Made by a program: the position numbers and the translations under genes. From Nilaparvata lugens (lineage: Eukaryota; Arthropoda; Insecta; Hemiptera; Delphacidae): a stretch of DNA of 64,000 bases. Shown piece after piece: positions 1 through 11,799 of this stretch. How positions within the stretch are numbered: position 1 is the stretch's first letter; each line of letters opens with the position of its first letter. The notes under the pieces are model-generated. The model saw only the letters and a program-made list of their open reading frames with translations. It made no database searches and was not told where the DNA came from. Location of the stretch: NCBI RefSeq assembly GCF_014356525.2, contig NC_052505.1, forward strand, positions 50,285,994 through 50,349,993, given 5' to 3'.

Positions 1-150
1 ACATTCCAAACTCGTATGTCCAATGGGTTATTATGGGCAAATATTCTGTGGTTGAACCCTGAAACACTCACACAGACATTGGTAATATACAGACATTTGG
101 TAATGTACCTTAATATACTGATTCCATTTGCCTTAGAATATCTGAAAGAT

Positions 151-402
151 AAAAAAGTAAATTCGTATGGCTTTTGTTGGTGGGGAGTCCCTTGCGGGAA
201 GGTCCCACCGCCTGAATATATAATTTAAGCCGTCAATGGGCCTTACGACTGTCATACTTCAGCCGGGACCGACAGTTTAACGTGCCCATCCGATAACACG
301 GGAGTGATCTGGTTAAAAAAACGTTTGGTATTGAGAGGGTTTGAACCCGGGATCTCTGTGCTGCTACGCAAGCACTCTATCCACTAGACCACGGATCACT
401 CC
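151..402 (-). mobile_element. tRNA-derived SINE, copy 1
   Basis: A 252-bp element flanked by a perfect 11-bp target-site duplication (ATCTGAAAGAT at 140-150 and 403-413). Read on the minus strand it begins with a tRNA-like head: box A-like GTGGTCTAGTGG and box B-like GGGTTCAAACCC. A non-tRNA body follows and ends near 151 in a short T-rich tail. The anticodon and T-stem pair poorly, so this is not a functional tRNA. A second full copy of exactly the same length lies at 46931-47182, and a diverged one at 58124-58336. Confidence 0.88.
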
Positions 403-544
403 ATCTGAAAGATGATGACCAATTATAATCATAAATGAATATAAGTATTTTCCAGCACTACTGTCTTGTGTTGAAGAATTATCAGTAAACTAGTCTTTTG
501 GTAGCTAAAATAAATGTATTATTAAAAACGTGTTCTATTTCTAG

Positions 545-1089
545 GTGACGAGTTGAAGAAAAAATGGAGAAATCTACGGGACACATATGTGAAGTATCTG
601 AAGGCTACCAAACCTACCATTGAACAAGCAAAAAAGAATTACAAAACATGGACTTGGGCTACTCAGATGGAAAAGTTCAAACCTTACCTTGGAGCAGAAA
701 AGACCAAAGTATCTGACGACAGAGATGAATCCTACTTGGGCCATGTGCTTGAATGTGAGTTGCTGGAAATGGACAGCCCTGGTCCTTCCTCCGAACCTCC
801 TTCCAAGAGAAAAAAACTGGTTCATTCCCCTACATCCATCAGCAGAAATATTGAAAACGTGGCTCAATCACTCGAGAATGAAAGTCAAGTCAATTTCGAT
901 TCAACAGACCATTTGATGTTGAGTTATTCAAAAACAATAAAAACTTTTTCTCGTGCCAGACAGGCAGGGATAAAATTGAAAATTGCACAGTTAGTGAATG
1001 AAGCTGAAATGGAGCAAATTCGAGAAGACGAACAATCTGCGCAATGCTTCTCGTCAGTAGGCAGCTGGGGAAATTTGCAAAAACGCTAA
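545..1089 (+). CDS. MADF-BESS domain protein, terminal exon (partial gene)
   Basis: This is the last coding exon of a gene whose earlier exons are not in the window. The exon opens after a good acceptor (TTTCTAG ending at 544) with two bases completing a split codon, then reads GDELKKKWRNLRDTY, the second half of a MADF (Myb/SANT-like) DNA-binding domain with its typical Trp and Arg residues. A later WTWATQMEKFKPYL stretch closes the domain. A Ser/Pro/Lys-rich linker with a likely nuclear localisation patch (PSKRKKL) follows. Near the C-terminus a BESS-like helix (DHLMLSYSKTIKTFSRARQ and onward to LVNEAEMEQ) suggests protein-protein contact. The stop is at 1087-1089 and a polyadenylation signal lies at 1357. 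MADF-BESS proteins are usually nuclear regulators of transcription; some derive from transposon accessory proteins. The frame is intact, so I call it coding rather than decayed. The precise target is unknown. Confidence 0.8.
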
Positions 1090-1356
1090 TGAAGAGCTTA
1101 ACGAACGTCAGATCAGTGTTTATAGCTTACAGGGAAAATTGTAGCATCATTACATCAGATATTGTGTGTGTGAAGAAAATTAAAACACAATTGTAAAATT
1201 CTAATGTATATGTGATTAAGTGCCTCAAATAGAGAATAGTGTTTTTAAGTACAGAAGAATCTATTTTTTTGTTCTCGCTCTTCATATGATGAGGTATGTT
1301 TGTGATGTTAATCCACCATATAATTACTGTAAGAAAATTTAATTTGTATAGTCTGA

Positions 1357-1362
1357 ATAAAA
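1357..1362 (+). terminator. Polyadenylation signal of the MADF-BESS gene
   Basis: AATAAA about 270 bases after the stop codon, in AT-rich 3'UTR sequence. It is the first canonical signal downstream of the exon. Confidence 0.55.
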
Positions 1363-1388
1363 CTTGAGCATTCAGTCAACCTAATAAA

Positions 1389-1591
1389 CGCCGTTGCCAG
1401 ATTTTGTGGAATAATTGAGACTTTTTCTCATGCAAGCTCATTTATTCTCAATGTGACAACACTGTCCCATTGTAATGTATGTATTCAATCTGACAACGCT
1501 TCATCGGCTAGCAATGCTGTCACATTGAATGTATTTAGTCATATGGACTTGCACGATAAAATCTTAATTTTACGCAATCTGGCAACGCCGA
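1389..1591. mobile_element. MITE-like element with inverted ends
   Basis: About 200 bp bounded by inverted copies of GTTGCCAGATT (left end near 1393, right end as AATCTGGCAAC near 1576-1586). The interior has further loose inverted similarity and no ORF. The target duplication is not clear. Confidence 0.55.
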
Positions 1592-2283
1592 TATTTGATT
1601 AACTGGAAAACCAAATCTCATCTTATATCCAGACTATAATTTGAGCGAACAGTATTTTTCCTTCACCTACTGTCTAAAGTACTTACTTTACTCCCTGAAA
1701 CATAATACTAAAGTGCCACTTTTTCGCTCTTGGTAGTAAAAAACAGAAAAACTCCCTAGGGAGGAAAAGTGACTCCATTTAAATAACATGGGAAGCATCT
1801 CTATTTTAAAAACTTACATTGTAATAGGTTAGAAGGTCTAAGCTCAGATGAGGAGGCATTTGTTGCTTCAGAGTTGCCAGTCATTGAGCCAACTAAATTC
1901 AATACCTCAACCAGATTTGATCAACATATGAAATATATGTCTGTATGCTAAAATTATTACAAACTTCATATCACTATACTAAAAATGTATAGCTATTTTT
2001 TATATTCCATGCTATTCAAAATACCAGCCAACGAATATTCCTTAATATTAAACATCAAATTTGAAACGGGAACTTCATCATAGCTGTAGCTGTGTCATTG
2101 TTGTTACAACTTTTGCCGACAGATAGCGCTGTCGGAGGAGAACTGTGATTACAAGCCAGCTGTTTCTGTTTACTTTTTATGTTTTGTTGTAACACATTGT
2201 TTGGTCACGTACGTTTTTAAAAATTATTTTATTTGCAGTTTTTATAAAAATGTAGGTGGAGGAAAAATGTTGTGTATATCACA

Positions 2284-2382
2284 AGTGAAAAATGTTTTTT
2301 CTCCCTCAGGAAAATTGTTGCCCTCGGCTTCGCCTCGGGCCTCAAACTTTTCCCTCAGGGAGAAAAAACAGCACTTTTCACT
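2284..2382. repeat. Small foldback element with TCGGCTTCGCCTCGG tip
   Basis: Inverted arms AGTGAAAAATGTTTTTTCTC (from 2284) and GAGAAAAAACAGCACTTTTC (ending near 2380) enclose a GC-rich tip, CCCTCGGCTTCGCCTCGGG, itself palindromic. A comparable tip occurs in the repeats at 8355 and 9893, so these may be related families. Confidence 0.65.
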
Positions 2383-2559
2383 CTAGATATTCAAATAACT
2401 ATTTCTTGATAAAATAATCCTTTTTCTATCATTTTACTAAGTTTATATTGTAAAAAGAGAATTATGAGTTGTTGGAAACAGTTTCAATTTATTTTCGACT
2501 TTGTTGAACCATAGAGAAAAGAGAGCTTTTCATTATTCGTCTATGCTTTTACTAACACT

Positions 2560-2690
2560 ATCGTTTCGGCTAGTGCCCGAGTCGGTGTGAAAAGTGCAGT
2601 TTCCGAAACGATTTTCCCGCTGACAAATCTCAACTTGGATTGTAGGGACTGTCCGCTCCCGCTTACCGCGTCGGTCTTCGCAGGGCCATC
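2560..2690. other. GC-richer patch, possible regulatory DNA
   Basis: A short CpG-containing segment in AT-rich surroundings, with CGTTTCGG and CCGAAACG as an inverted pair near 2562 and 2603. No coding frame is convincing. It could be an old repeat or a regulatory site; I cannot tell which. Confidence 0.2.
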
Positions 2691-5600
2691 AATGATTTCA
2701 TCAGGAATAAGATTGTTTTTATAAGTTTACCGGCTTGTAAACTTGTGTTGAAGTGAATATTGAAACCTTTTCAACTGGTGAAACCCTACATTTGACAAAA
2801 ATGAAAATTCACCAATTGAAATCTATAGCCTATTTGCATGTGGGCTGATGAATACGGTACTATTTTTTAAAACTTAAAAAATGTCAGTAGGCTATGAATG
2901 GAGTAATTGACCTTAATTGACGACTTGTAAGGTGATTTTTTCCTCATCGTATCAGTTTGAAAATCAAGAACCATGGTAGTAAATCCTCTCCCTTAATTCG
3001 CAGTAAAAAGCTATAACTCACAATATCACGTTATGTATAAAATTTATTTATCCTTTCAACCATATCAAGCAAGACCAAGTTTTAATAGTATGCAATTCAT
3101 CATTGAAAAATGTTAAATTTTGGTTTAGTTCATGTTAATAAAATAGGCCTTATTGGCTCACAAAATTCATCTTCTTTTCGACGATTCAATGAGAAGAATA
3201 TACTGTAATGTTTCTCAACACTTATGAAATTGAGTCTTATTTTCCGCGGTGAACCATGAATATCATATTACGCTGTGCTGATATTTGAAACTTTTGTTAT
3301 TGTCGAGAAAAAATGTCGAATCAGTTTGTCAGAAAGAATACTATGAAATTGTGGGGAAAATTACAACTTTCGATTCATTTCAAATAATGTTTATTGTATA
3401 AAACTTAGTTTAGTCGAATTTTCCAATAATCATGTTCGGCCTATAGATTTCCATGAATGGTGATAGAAATTGTTTAATTTTGTGTGCTGCAATTTTATTT
3501 GTGATAAATCACGTTTTCCATAAACTCATGTCAATTTCCAAGTTTTTAACCATCGATATTGTTCATCATTTGCAATTATTCAACTGGAATTATCAGCAAT
3601 TTTAATCAGCTAAAGCTAATTATTAAAAAAAACTACATGTTTCTCATCGACGGAAGAAGAAGTGCCGAAGAAGGTCTTCAATGGGATGAGACATAAGTTT
3701 ATAAAGCAATACAACATCCTTATGTTCAAATAATTTTGGTTGTGAGAAATTGAATTCTTATATAGATAGCCTACTGGCAATTTGAACAAAATACAGATTA
3801 TGCTTTTGTGCAATTATGCAATTTTTATGCAATCATGTGGACAATTGGAGCTTGTTGAGAAGCTATGTCAATAGGAAATTATAAACATTTTTCAATAAAC
3901 CCATTAAATTTTACTAGTTTAATAACTGGGTTGTAAACGATATTACAGTTAGTACTTAGTAAACGTAAATTGTTTGCTGAGAATTTCCAGTTGAAAAGAA
4001 TGTTTTAATCGCTCTGCTTGATCTATGTCTGTGACAGTAGAATGTGAAAGCGAAACATAAGCTATTATGTCCCATGGATTCCATTCCACTTTATGTAAGA
4101 TCGTCTTGCATGGTGCATTTTAGGCTGCAGTCTGTTGCTCGGTAGGATCACATTTTAAGAACTGTATCCTTTTATCAATATAGAGGAAGGTAGATTGTGA
4201 AACTCTTCAAATTTGCAAATATCGGTTAAAATTACTTTTAAAGTGCCTCAACGGCCTGTTGTTTTGTGCATCAATTTTGACAGAAGTTTTGACATTTTTT
4301 ATATTCAAAATTTTAAAATCTGCTTTTATTCTATACGGTCTTGTTAGTCTAGAACAGATTAAAATTTTATTTCAACATTTAAAATATCTTATTGCCACCA
4401 ATTGTCTTATTTTATATAGAGACTCACTGACTTAATACATTCTATGAATCTTGTGGTTTGCGGAACTAATGTTCAAGTGTTGTATAAGAGAATATTTTAG
4501 CAAATATAATTGGTGCTTAACCTTGAACACTCTCTATCACCAAACTAGGCTTGTCTAAAATTGTTCCATCATTGTCTAAAATTATTTTTCAATTATTCAA
4601 TGAATCCTCTTTGCTCATCTATCTAGAACTTGAAGTGAATGATTTCGTTGCAGAATAATATCTAGATACTAGATACTCCACCATAGTTAGTTTGAAATTT
4701 TAATGCTCATATAGGTGGACATATTTTTTTCCTGTTACAATCAAGTTGGAAGTATTTTATTCTATATAAAACAGTCCTTGTCTAGTCACTCAACCAATGT
4801 ATACTTGAGAAGCCTACTATATTGAATTGTTACTCTTTATTCTATTTTCCTGTAAATGAGTCAAGGTAGACTATTCATATGTAACCAAGATGTTGATAAA
4901 GAAAGGCCTCTAGGAATTTGAAAAATACTTCTGATAGAAAATCAATAATCGGCCTAAATATTCCATTTCAAATTCACAGTTCTTTCTCTATTCATATTTG
5001 GCTTTCATTTAACATGCAAATCTAGCTTTGTGATGTCGTTTATTAATACGTTAGTAAGGAAACGTATGTTTTAGAAACGGTAGCTATAATATTAAGTAAA
5101 TTAGTTAACATCAAGTACCGTAAGTTATAGCCTATTGATTATTAAATTTCATAATAATTTTTTCAAGCACTGTAGTTCTTATCAATCTTGTTTTATTGCG
5201 TGCAAATATTGATACAATATACTAACCTATTCACGTTTTCTTTATCTTTTGGTTTAAGAAGTAGCCTATAGGGTGTAACTTGGGCTGAGACGTATCACTC
5301 CAAAAACAAAGAATTTGGAGACATATAACTCCATCATTGTTGTGCAGCTACCTTTGTTAGTATGTCACTTGGAATGTTTCCAGCCTGGCTGTTTTGTTCC
5401 GTGACACAATTAATTACATTCCCATTCCAAAGGTGAATGAATGGTCCAAGGCATTTCATTATTATGAAGATGAGTAAGAGAATGAAACGTGACATGAGGA
5501 ATTTTTCAATAGCACTGTGGCTTCTTATTGTTCTGTCATTCTTGAATCTTTCAGAAATCACAGTTCAAAAAGTAGAACCGTTCTGATTTTTCTTTTAAAT

Positions 5601-7445
5601 TTGCATTGTTGATAATGAAACTTGTATTTGTCAAAATGAATAACTTGTTTGAGCATTCCCGATAGGAAAAGCTTATCTTATTTGCTGTAACCTTCATAAA
5701 TGAATTAGAGTTGTCCAAAAAACGTTATAGATTATTTCTTAACTACTATAATATAATTATGACAAAATTATAACGAACTGTATTACACAAATACACATTT
5801 TGCTCCTACATGCTCCTGAAATACATTGGTTTAACATTGAATTATCTTCCTTCATTAATACTCATGACAACTTTCAATAACTTTTGAGTTATGTATCATT
5901 CCCAAAAACAAATATTATAAAATACAGTATTTAGATTACTCGTCATTTTTTCTGTTTCTTCTTACATATTTCTTGGGTGTGTCGAAAAATAATTCATAAT
6001 AAAAAGTAAGAATATTATCATGTTAAAAAAGGAATGTTTTCCTGTAAATAATTTACTGACATCTTTGAAAAAGAAATATTGATAGAACTATATCGATTGG
6101 AATTTTCATTTTGCCTTGATGCCGGGCATGTCTGGGAGGAATTTTCGATTGGCTCATGTGACATTCTTCCATTGTAGTTTGTTTGTCAGCTTTGAATGGG
6201 ACTATCGACCCACTTGACTATGAGGCTTTTGTTCTAACATGTAGACAACGTCTTTAAGGCAAGGAGAAAAGGGTGACAGCTTGATCAAGCTGTAGTGAGA
6301 TTCACTTGATCCTGTCAGCAGCGGTTGAATGGGGAGCTTCAATGTTTAATCATAAGGAATGCTGACAGTTTTAAGTTGATGTAGCTATAGTCGGTGGCAG
6401 ATTTCTTTATGAGTGAGGATGCAATTAGGCGTCGATCTTTCGAAGAGCTGCTTCTATCTTGAAAAAGATTAACTGCATCTCCACAAAAAAGCTCACCGAT
6501 CTTCTAGCTGCTAGAAAGTGTCATTTGACATTTTTATTTTCATCCGAATTACACGGTTTTTAATCTCTCTTCATCATTAGTGCTATCTTGCAAACTCAGC
6601 TAGATGATGCAGTGGCATCTGTTATTGTTGAAATGCCAATTTCCAAATTGATGAGTTTGATCTATTAGCAACAAGTCACAAAATTACAATGGTCATGAAA
6701 TGATAAAGGAAAAGGATACCTACGTCTAGAAAATGGTTGAAGCATGGCATATGCCCATTTTGAAATATAATGTTTAAAGTTTTCTAACTGGCAATCTCTA
6801 TCAAACTAGTATTGATATCTTTGTTGGAAAATGTATTATCCATCTAAATCTTAAATTCGATTTTATTCCAATTCCCACCAACTAATTACTATAGATTACA
6901 AATGCAATGCATTCTCTGATCCAATAAATTCTATTCATAACTCCACTACAATTTTCATCTACTTTTACCTGATGCTAAGGCTAGCTTCACACGCTTTCGG
7001 TTTCATTCGGTTCGGTTCGGCTCGTTACCGAAAACGAATGAGGCTTTCACACATGTCAGGTTTTAATTCGTACGGTTCTAATTAGGTATTTTCTTCTCAA
7101 ACACAGCTGTGTTTCGATTTTCACAGTTCATGCTGGTATATTTAAATATAACAGTTGGTGTTAAATTGTAAGATGTTATTTCTTGAACAACAAAATTTTA
7201 AAGTTAATTAAAAATTGTGAATTATTTGAATAGTTTCTTTTTATGTTAATTTTGGAAGTTCAGAGAGATTATTTTTTAAATTGAAAATTTGTTCCTTGTT
7301 TTGACACATGGTATAAAAAACTTCATCTCTTCTCTCCATTGATGAAATCATGTAATATTCGTGGAAAAGAAAAATAAAAATTCTCCCTAAGTTTTAATTT
7401 ATATCTTTCATATGTTTTCAGCAAACTATTCATTGAGAAAAAATG

Positions 7446-7562
7446 TTTTCGCCCCACTTGGATGTAATGAGCTGGTTTACGTGCGTCATATGGGGGCCGA
7501 AAGTGATTGTTTTCTGACCAGGCCGGTAAAATTTTTACGGCCCTAGGGCTGTAAAATAACCT
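7446..7562 (+). repeat. Dispersed repeat A, copy 1
   Basis: About 115 bp starting CGCCCCACTTGGATGTAATG and ending in the palindrome-like GGCCCTAGGGCTGTAAAAT. It is nearly identical to 8561-8681. Confidence 0.75.
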
Positions 7563-7615
7563 TGAAGTCAGCTGATTCTGATTTGATGTGAACTTTGTTT
7601 ACAAAATAGTTTATG

Positions 7616-7958
7616 AAACGGAATCAGTTTATGCTTCTAGAATTGAATAAAGTTTTTGCAATAAGATACTATCATTTTATTTGGATGGATAAAATACAAA
7701 TGAGATATTATATATAAACTATTCAAATTCAATTTTCAGAGTATAATAGAATCTAACCTCAAACTTCCTAGTAAAGCGTTTGTCACGGAACATGGTGGAT
7801 AAACGGAATCATTTTATGCTTCTAGAATTCAATAAAGTATTCTGTAATAATATACTATCATTTTATTTAAATGAATAAAATACAGATAAGTTATATATTA
7901 TAAACTATTCAAATAATTAGATTTTCAGAGAAGGATAGAACGTCTAACCTAAACTTCC
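7616..7958 (+). repeat. Tandem duplication, two diverged 185-bp units
   Basis: The sequence from AAACGGAATCAGTTTATGCT (7616-7768) is repeated from 7801 to 7958, including the shared TTATGCTTCTAGAATT core and TCTAACCT...AAACTTCC end. Offset 185 bp. Confidence 0.75.
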
Positions 7959-8354
7959 ATTGACATTCAGATCACATCAGATTGGCCAAATTTCAAGTGT
8001 GCTAAAACAGCTGATCAAAAACTTTTTCAAGTGTGATAAACCAGCTGATCAAAAACTTTTCATTATTTGTGTTTATCATTCAATAATAAAACATTTATAA
8101 TAATATCATCTTATTGTCATTTGGAAGAATAAAAAGTATAAACTCAACCTCTTACATAATTGAACATAATCTTTTAGGTTATCTAGACAAATCAGAATAA
8201 AAAAATAAAAATACTTGGACAATTTCTTAATATTCATTCAGATTACCTCAGATTTGCTAGAGCTATGACCTTCCACTTTTGCTTTCGGAAGTGCTTATAG
8301 TAGACAATGAGAATACTTATTAGTCTCATATATATATATATTGTTTATTTTTCA

Positions 8355-8507
8355 GTGTGGCGAAAAATAACGTTCTCACCATGGGCAAAAATGTTTTTCC
8401 GGCTCTCAATCTTTTCTAGTCCTCGGCCTACGGCCTCGGACTTGAAAACCGATTTCGAGCCAGAAAAGTCTCATTTTCGGCCCTAGGTGCGAAATATACT
8501 ATTTCCT
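8355..8507 (+). repeat. Dispersed repeat B, copy 1
   Basis: Runs from GTGTGGCGAAAAATAACGTT to GGTGCGAAATATACTATTTC and contains the hairpin tip TCCTCGGCCTACGGCCTCGG. It is nearly identical to 9893-10044. Confidence 0.75.
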
Positions 8508-8560
8508 ACAGTTACGTTGAAAAGTGGCCATTGCTGCACTGATTACAGAACGCAAAAAAT

Positions 8561-8681
8561 CACTTTTCGCCACACTTGGATGTAATGAGCTGGTTTACGT
8601 GCGTCATATGGAGGCCGAAAGTGATTGTTTTCCGACCAGGCCGGTAAAACTTTACAGCCCTAGGGCTGTAAAATGACCTTG
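8561..8681 (+). repeat. Dispersed repeat A, copy 2
   Basis: Near-identical to 7446-7562. It follows repeat B copy 1 by about 50 bp, so A and B may be the two ends of one larger element. Confidence 0.75.
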
Positions 8682-9395
8682 AATAACAGCTGATCGTGTC
8701 CGATCTCACAAAAATCATAGAGAGATAATCTCATAATGACTGTAATAATCTATATAATTATGTATCGTGAATCGCGGTATTATGTCTATAATAATATATT
8801 TTATAAATTACTGTTTCATAATTTAATATTTATTATTGTGTTTTTGATATCAAACAATAGAATACGATGATATATCTCCATAGCCTCAACAATATAATGT
8901 TGGCTACATTGTCCATTGTCAGAAAGGTATGTATCGCAAGTCTTTAAAAGTGAAGAATCGAATTTGAAATCAAAGTACAATAATTGTATCAATATTTAAA
9001 AGTGAGGTAGAGTAATAATTGTTTCTTTTTTATTATCGAATTCCACTTCTTAATGCAATACAATCAACAATAATAATAGGAAAATACAGCAGAGATCTAA
9101 AGTTTAAGTAAGCCTACTGGTGAAACTCAGCCTTGACTAAAATATTCCTAGTAATTTTTCCGTAATTCATTATTAAAACTTTTAGATAATTTTTCTTCAA
9201 TATCAAACCATATAGAGAAAACATTAGGCCCACTCAAGATTGAATCTTGGAATGTTTTCTCTATGATTTAACTATTTTCAGAGCAATATTTTGTTGTGAA
9301 AATGCCGGCAAACCGGCTTCAAGTTTGCCGGTATAGGCTACACTATATTATAGTAGCCTACATACGTTACCTGACTTACAGGCCAATTCGATCAA

Positions 9396-9491
9396 GAGAT
9401 GCAATGGCCAAGAGTGTAAAGGCGTGTACTCAAAAGCTCAAAGCTCAGTGAATTACAAACATGATCTAGGTTCGAACCTCAGTCAGTGACA
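9396..9491 (+). other. tRNA-Leu-like degenerate sequence
   Basis: ATGGCCAAGAGTGTAAAGGCG resembles the D-arm and box A of an insect tRNA-Leu, ACTCAAAAG could be a CAA anticodon loop, a long variable region follows, and AGGTTCGAACCT is a perfect box B. A run of nine T follows, like a pol III stop. The acceptor strands do not pair, so it is more likely a tRNA-derived retroposon head than a working tRNA. Confidence 0.4.
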
Positions 9492-9892
9492 TTTTTTTTT
9501 GTCGATGAATTTCGACTTTTATTAGCTATTTTTATATTAGTTACCGTAATTTAAATTTCAATCAATTTTTAGATATATTTTGAGACAAAACTGTGAAATA
9601 TGCAATTATATTAATTTTTAATCACATTATTTCAAAATAGTAATGAAAATTCTATTCATCCATCTATCCATGAGATATTGCACCAGGCGCAAAGCGCGAG
9701 CTATAAAAATTCAAACAATTATTCGAAATATTAATAGTATAAAAATATTGTCAATATTGTAAATTATTAATTAGTAATATTGAAATTAATTGACAGTGAA
9801 AGTTGTCATAACCAAGATTCAAACTATCAAAATAGGCTGTTTGAATTTTATTTATTTTTTAATTTCTTATATATTGGGAAGTTTTTTTTTGG

Positions 9893-10044
9893 TGTGGCGA
9901 AAAAATAGCGTTCGCACCATGGGCAAAAATGTATTTCCGGCTCTCAATCTTTTCTAGTCCTCGGCCTACGGCCTCGGACTTAAAAACCGATTTTGAGCCG
10001 GAAATATCTCATTTTCGGCCCTAGGTGCGAAATATACTATTTCC
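9893..10044 (+). repeat. Dispersed repeat B, copy 2
   Basis: Same sequence as 8355-8507 with a few substitutions, including the TCGGCCTACGGCCTCGGA tip. The open frame crossing it is a by-product of the repeat, not a gene. Confidence 0.75.
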
Positions 10045-10823
10045 GCTCTAGTACGGGAAAAAATTTTCTGCACTCCAGATTTGCAACATGGCAATGCAAA
10101 ATACTTAGTAGGTTATATGGAGCAACAGTGCAGCAAAATCAAAATGAAGTTGGTAACAGTGACTGGGCTGCTATAGTGAGCAGAGGTGCAACCAAGCACA
10201 ACGAGCAAATTATTAGTATTAGATATTATAACCAAGGACAACGAGGACTTTAGGATTTTAGGATTAAGGTTTTTATCAATAATAAAATTACACAGAAAAA
10301 CATTTGATGCATTTCAGGCAATTTTACCCATAATTACCCACTTTTCATATTCAATGGTAACTGTAGGAAAAACTTAATGTGAAATACGTGCGCAAAGTTC
10401 CTCTGCTGCACTCAAGAACCCATTCCGCCCTCGCCTTTCTTTCGGTGCAGCAAACTGTCACTTTGCGCACTAGTTGCACAAATAACTATTCTGTGAACTA
10501 ACAGAAATGAATTGACCATATGATTTTGACTTGGAAATTTTTGAAAAAGATAATCACGATATCAGGTTAAAATATAAACAAAAAAGCGTGTGTAAAAGAC
10601 TTTGTTTTTTCCTGTTTCCCTAGCAACGAACCGAACGGAAAGTGTGTGAAAGTAGCCTCTCGCTAGCAACGAATTGAAACCTGATGGAATTTATTAGAGT
10701 CAAGTGGGCGTTCGGTTCTATGCGGTTTTCTATTCGGTACCGAATTCAAACCGAATTACCGTTTCACACTTATCGGAATTTGCCGAAAACGAAACGAACC
10801 GAATGAGTGTGAAACTAGCCTTA

Positions 10824-11799
10824 AAGGGCATAGAAAAAATGTTAAATGCATTTTCTAATCCTATTCAGAACTTGACTAAAATTTACTTATAGGCCTATAT
10901 GATTAAAACTATGTTGGGTGTTTTCAGTCTTCTTCTCCCAACAATTGGTACTTACCTCTAAGAATTATCAAATAGTAGAATATCTTTTCCAACACTAACT
11001 CTGATGAAATTTAGTTGATTAAAAGTCACTCAGTAAATAACCAAGGATCTTCCCAGCCCATTTGAGCATTGTTCCTAGCTGTTATCAAGGTGCATCGTGC
11101 ACAACTGTCTGTTGTCAGTAGATGATCTGATATTTTGTTATGTTTACGTTGCAGAGAATTAGTAACAAAGGATTACTTTCATTTTCTGCTTTCACATAGT
11201 AAAAGTTCGCCTTGGTCTGATGAACACAATAGACTTACAGCGTATATAGTGTAGAACGAAACTGATCGTATTGGCAATGTAATAAGGTAGGCCTACCTAG
11301 CAAAGGTAGGAAGGAAGCGTCCCATTCAGTAACACTCCACTTCCCATACAATCTTTCTCAGGCATGATGTTATGAAATTAATGCATAGCAAGATGTATTC
11401 AAATTTCCTACTTATTAGTTATCAACAAAGTAAACTAAAATGCAATTCAGTGTTCATCTTATTCAGGAAGCATTGGTGTCTAGAGTCTGACCCCTCTCTA
11501 TAGAAACTGTAACACATTATAGGCTGCTCATTAATACAATTGCAGGCTCTTATAACAATTCTTGTAGATCTCAAATTCGTATTCATCCGACTCATCTATT
11601 CTAGGAATGCATTAGGTTTAACTCTGAAAATGTATGATTTAATTTACACGTACAGTATTTAAACTGTCGGTCACACATTTAAATATTTGATATTCATTGA
11701 AAATAATTGGTTTTTTTTCAAATAACTGATTTGATTAGTTGATTTTTGCATCAAGTGTATTGCATTTGATTCAATGAAGTAGTAGGCTTATTATTATTA
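10824..11799. other. Intergenic DNA, nothing recognised
   Basis: AT-rich sequence without credible exons, RNA genes or clear repeats. Confidence 0.5.

Larger units (their letters stand above)
1592..6975. other. Gene-poor intergenic stretch
   Basis: AT-rich DNA with stop codons in all frames. Apart from the foldback at 2284-2382 and a GC-richer patch near 2560-2690, I see no exon with credible splice sites and codon use. The small open frames at 2201, 3616 and 5334 look random. Confidence 0.6.
6976..10823. mobile_element. 3.85-kb composite element with inverted ends
   Basis: The left end reads TAAGGCTAGCTTCACAC (from 6976) and the right end is its inverted match GTGTGAAACTAGCCTTA (to 10823). 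Both ends continue into CGGTTCGG-rich subterminal repeats (about 6999-7090 and 10,620-10,810). No transposase frame is present, so the element is non-autonomous. The inside is a patchwork: two copies of a repeat at 7446 and 8561, two copies of another at 8355 and 9893, a 185-bp tandem duplication and a tRNA-like piece. No direct target duplication is obvious beyond the TAA/TTA at the tips. Confidence 0.65.

Noticed and set aside
302..402. Functional tRNA gene on the minus strand
   Set aside because: Anticodon and T stems do not pair, the length is wrong, and target duplications show it is the head of a SINE.
9993..10253. 86-codon frame at the end of dispersed repeat B
   Set aside because: Its first third is the repeat itself; the rest has random composition.
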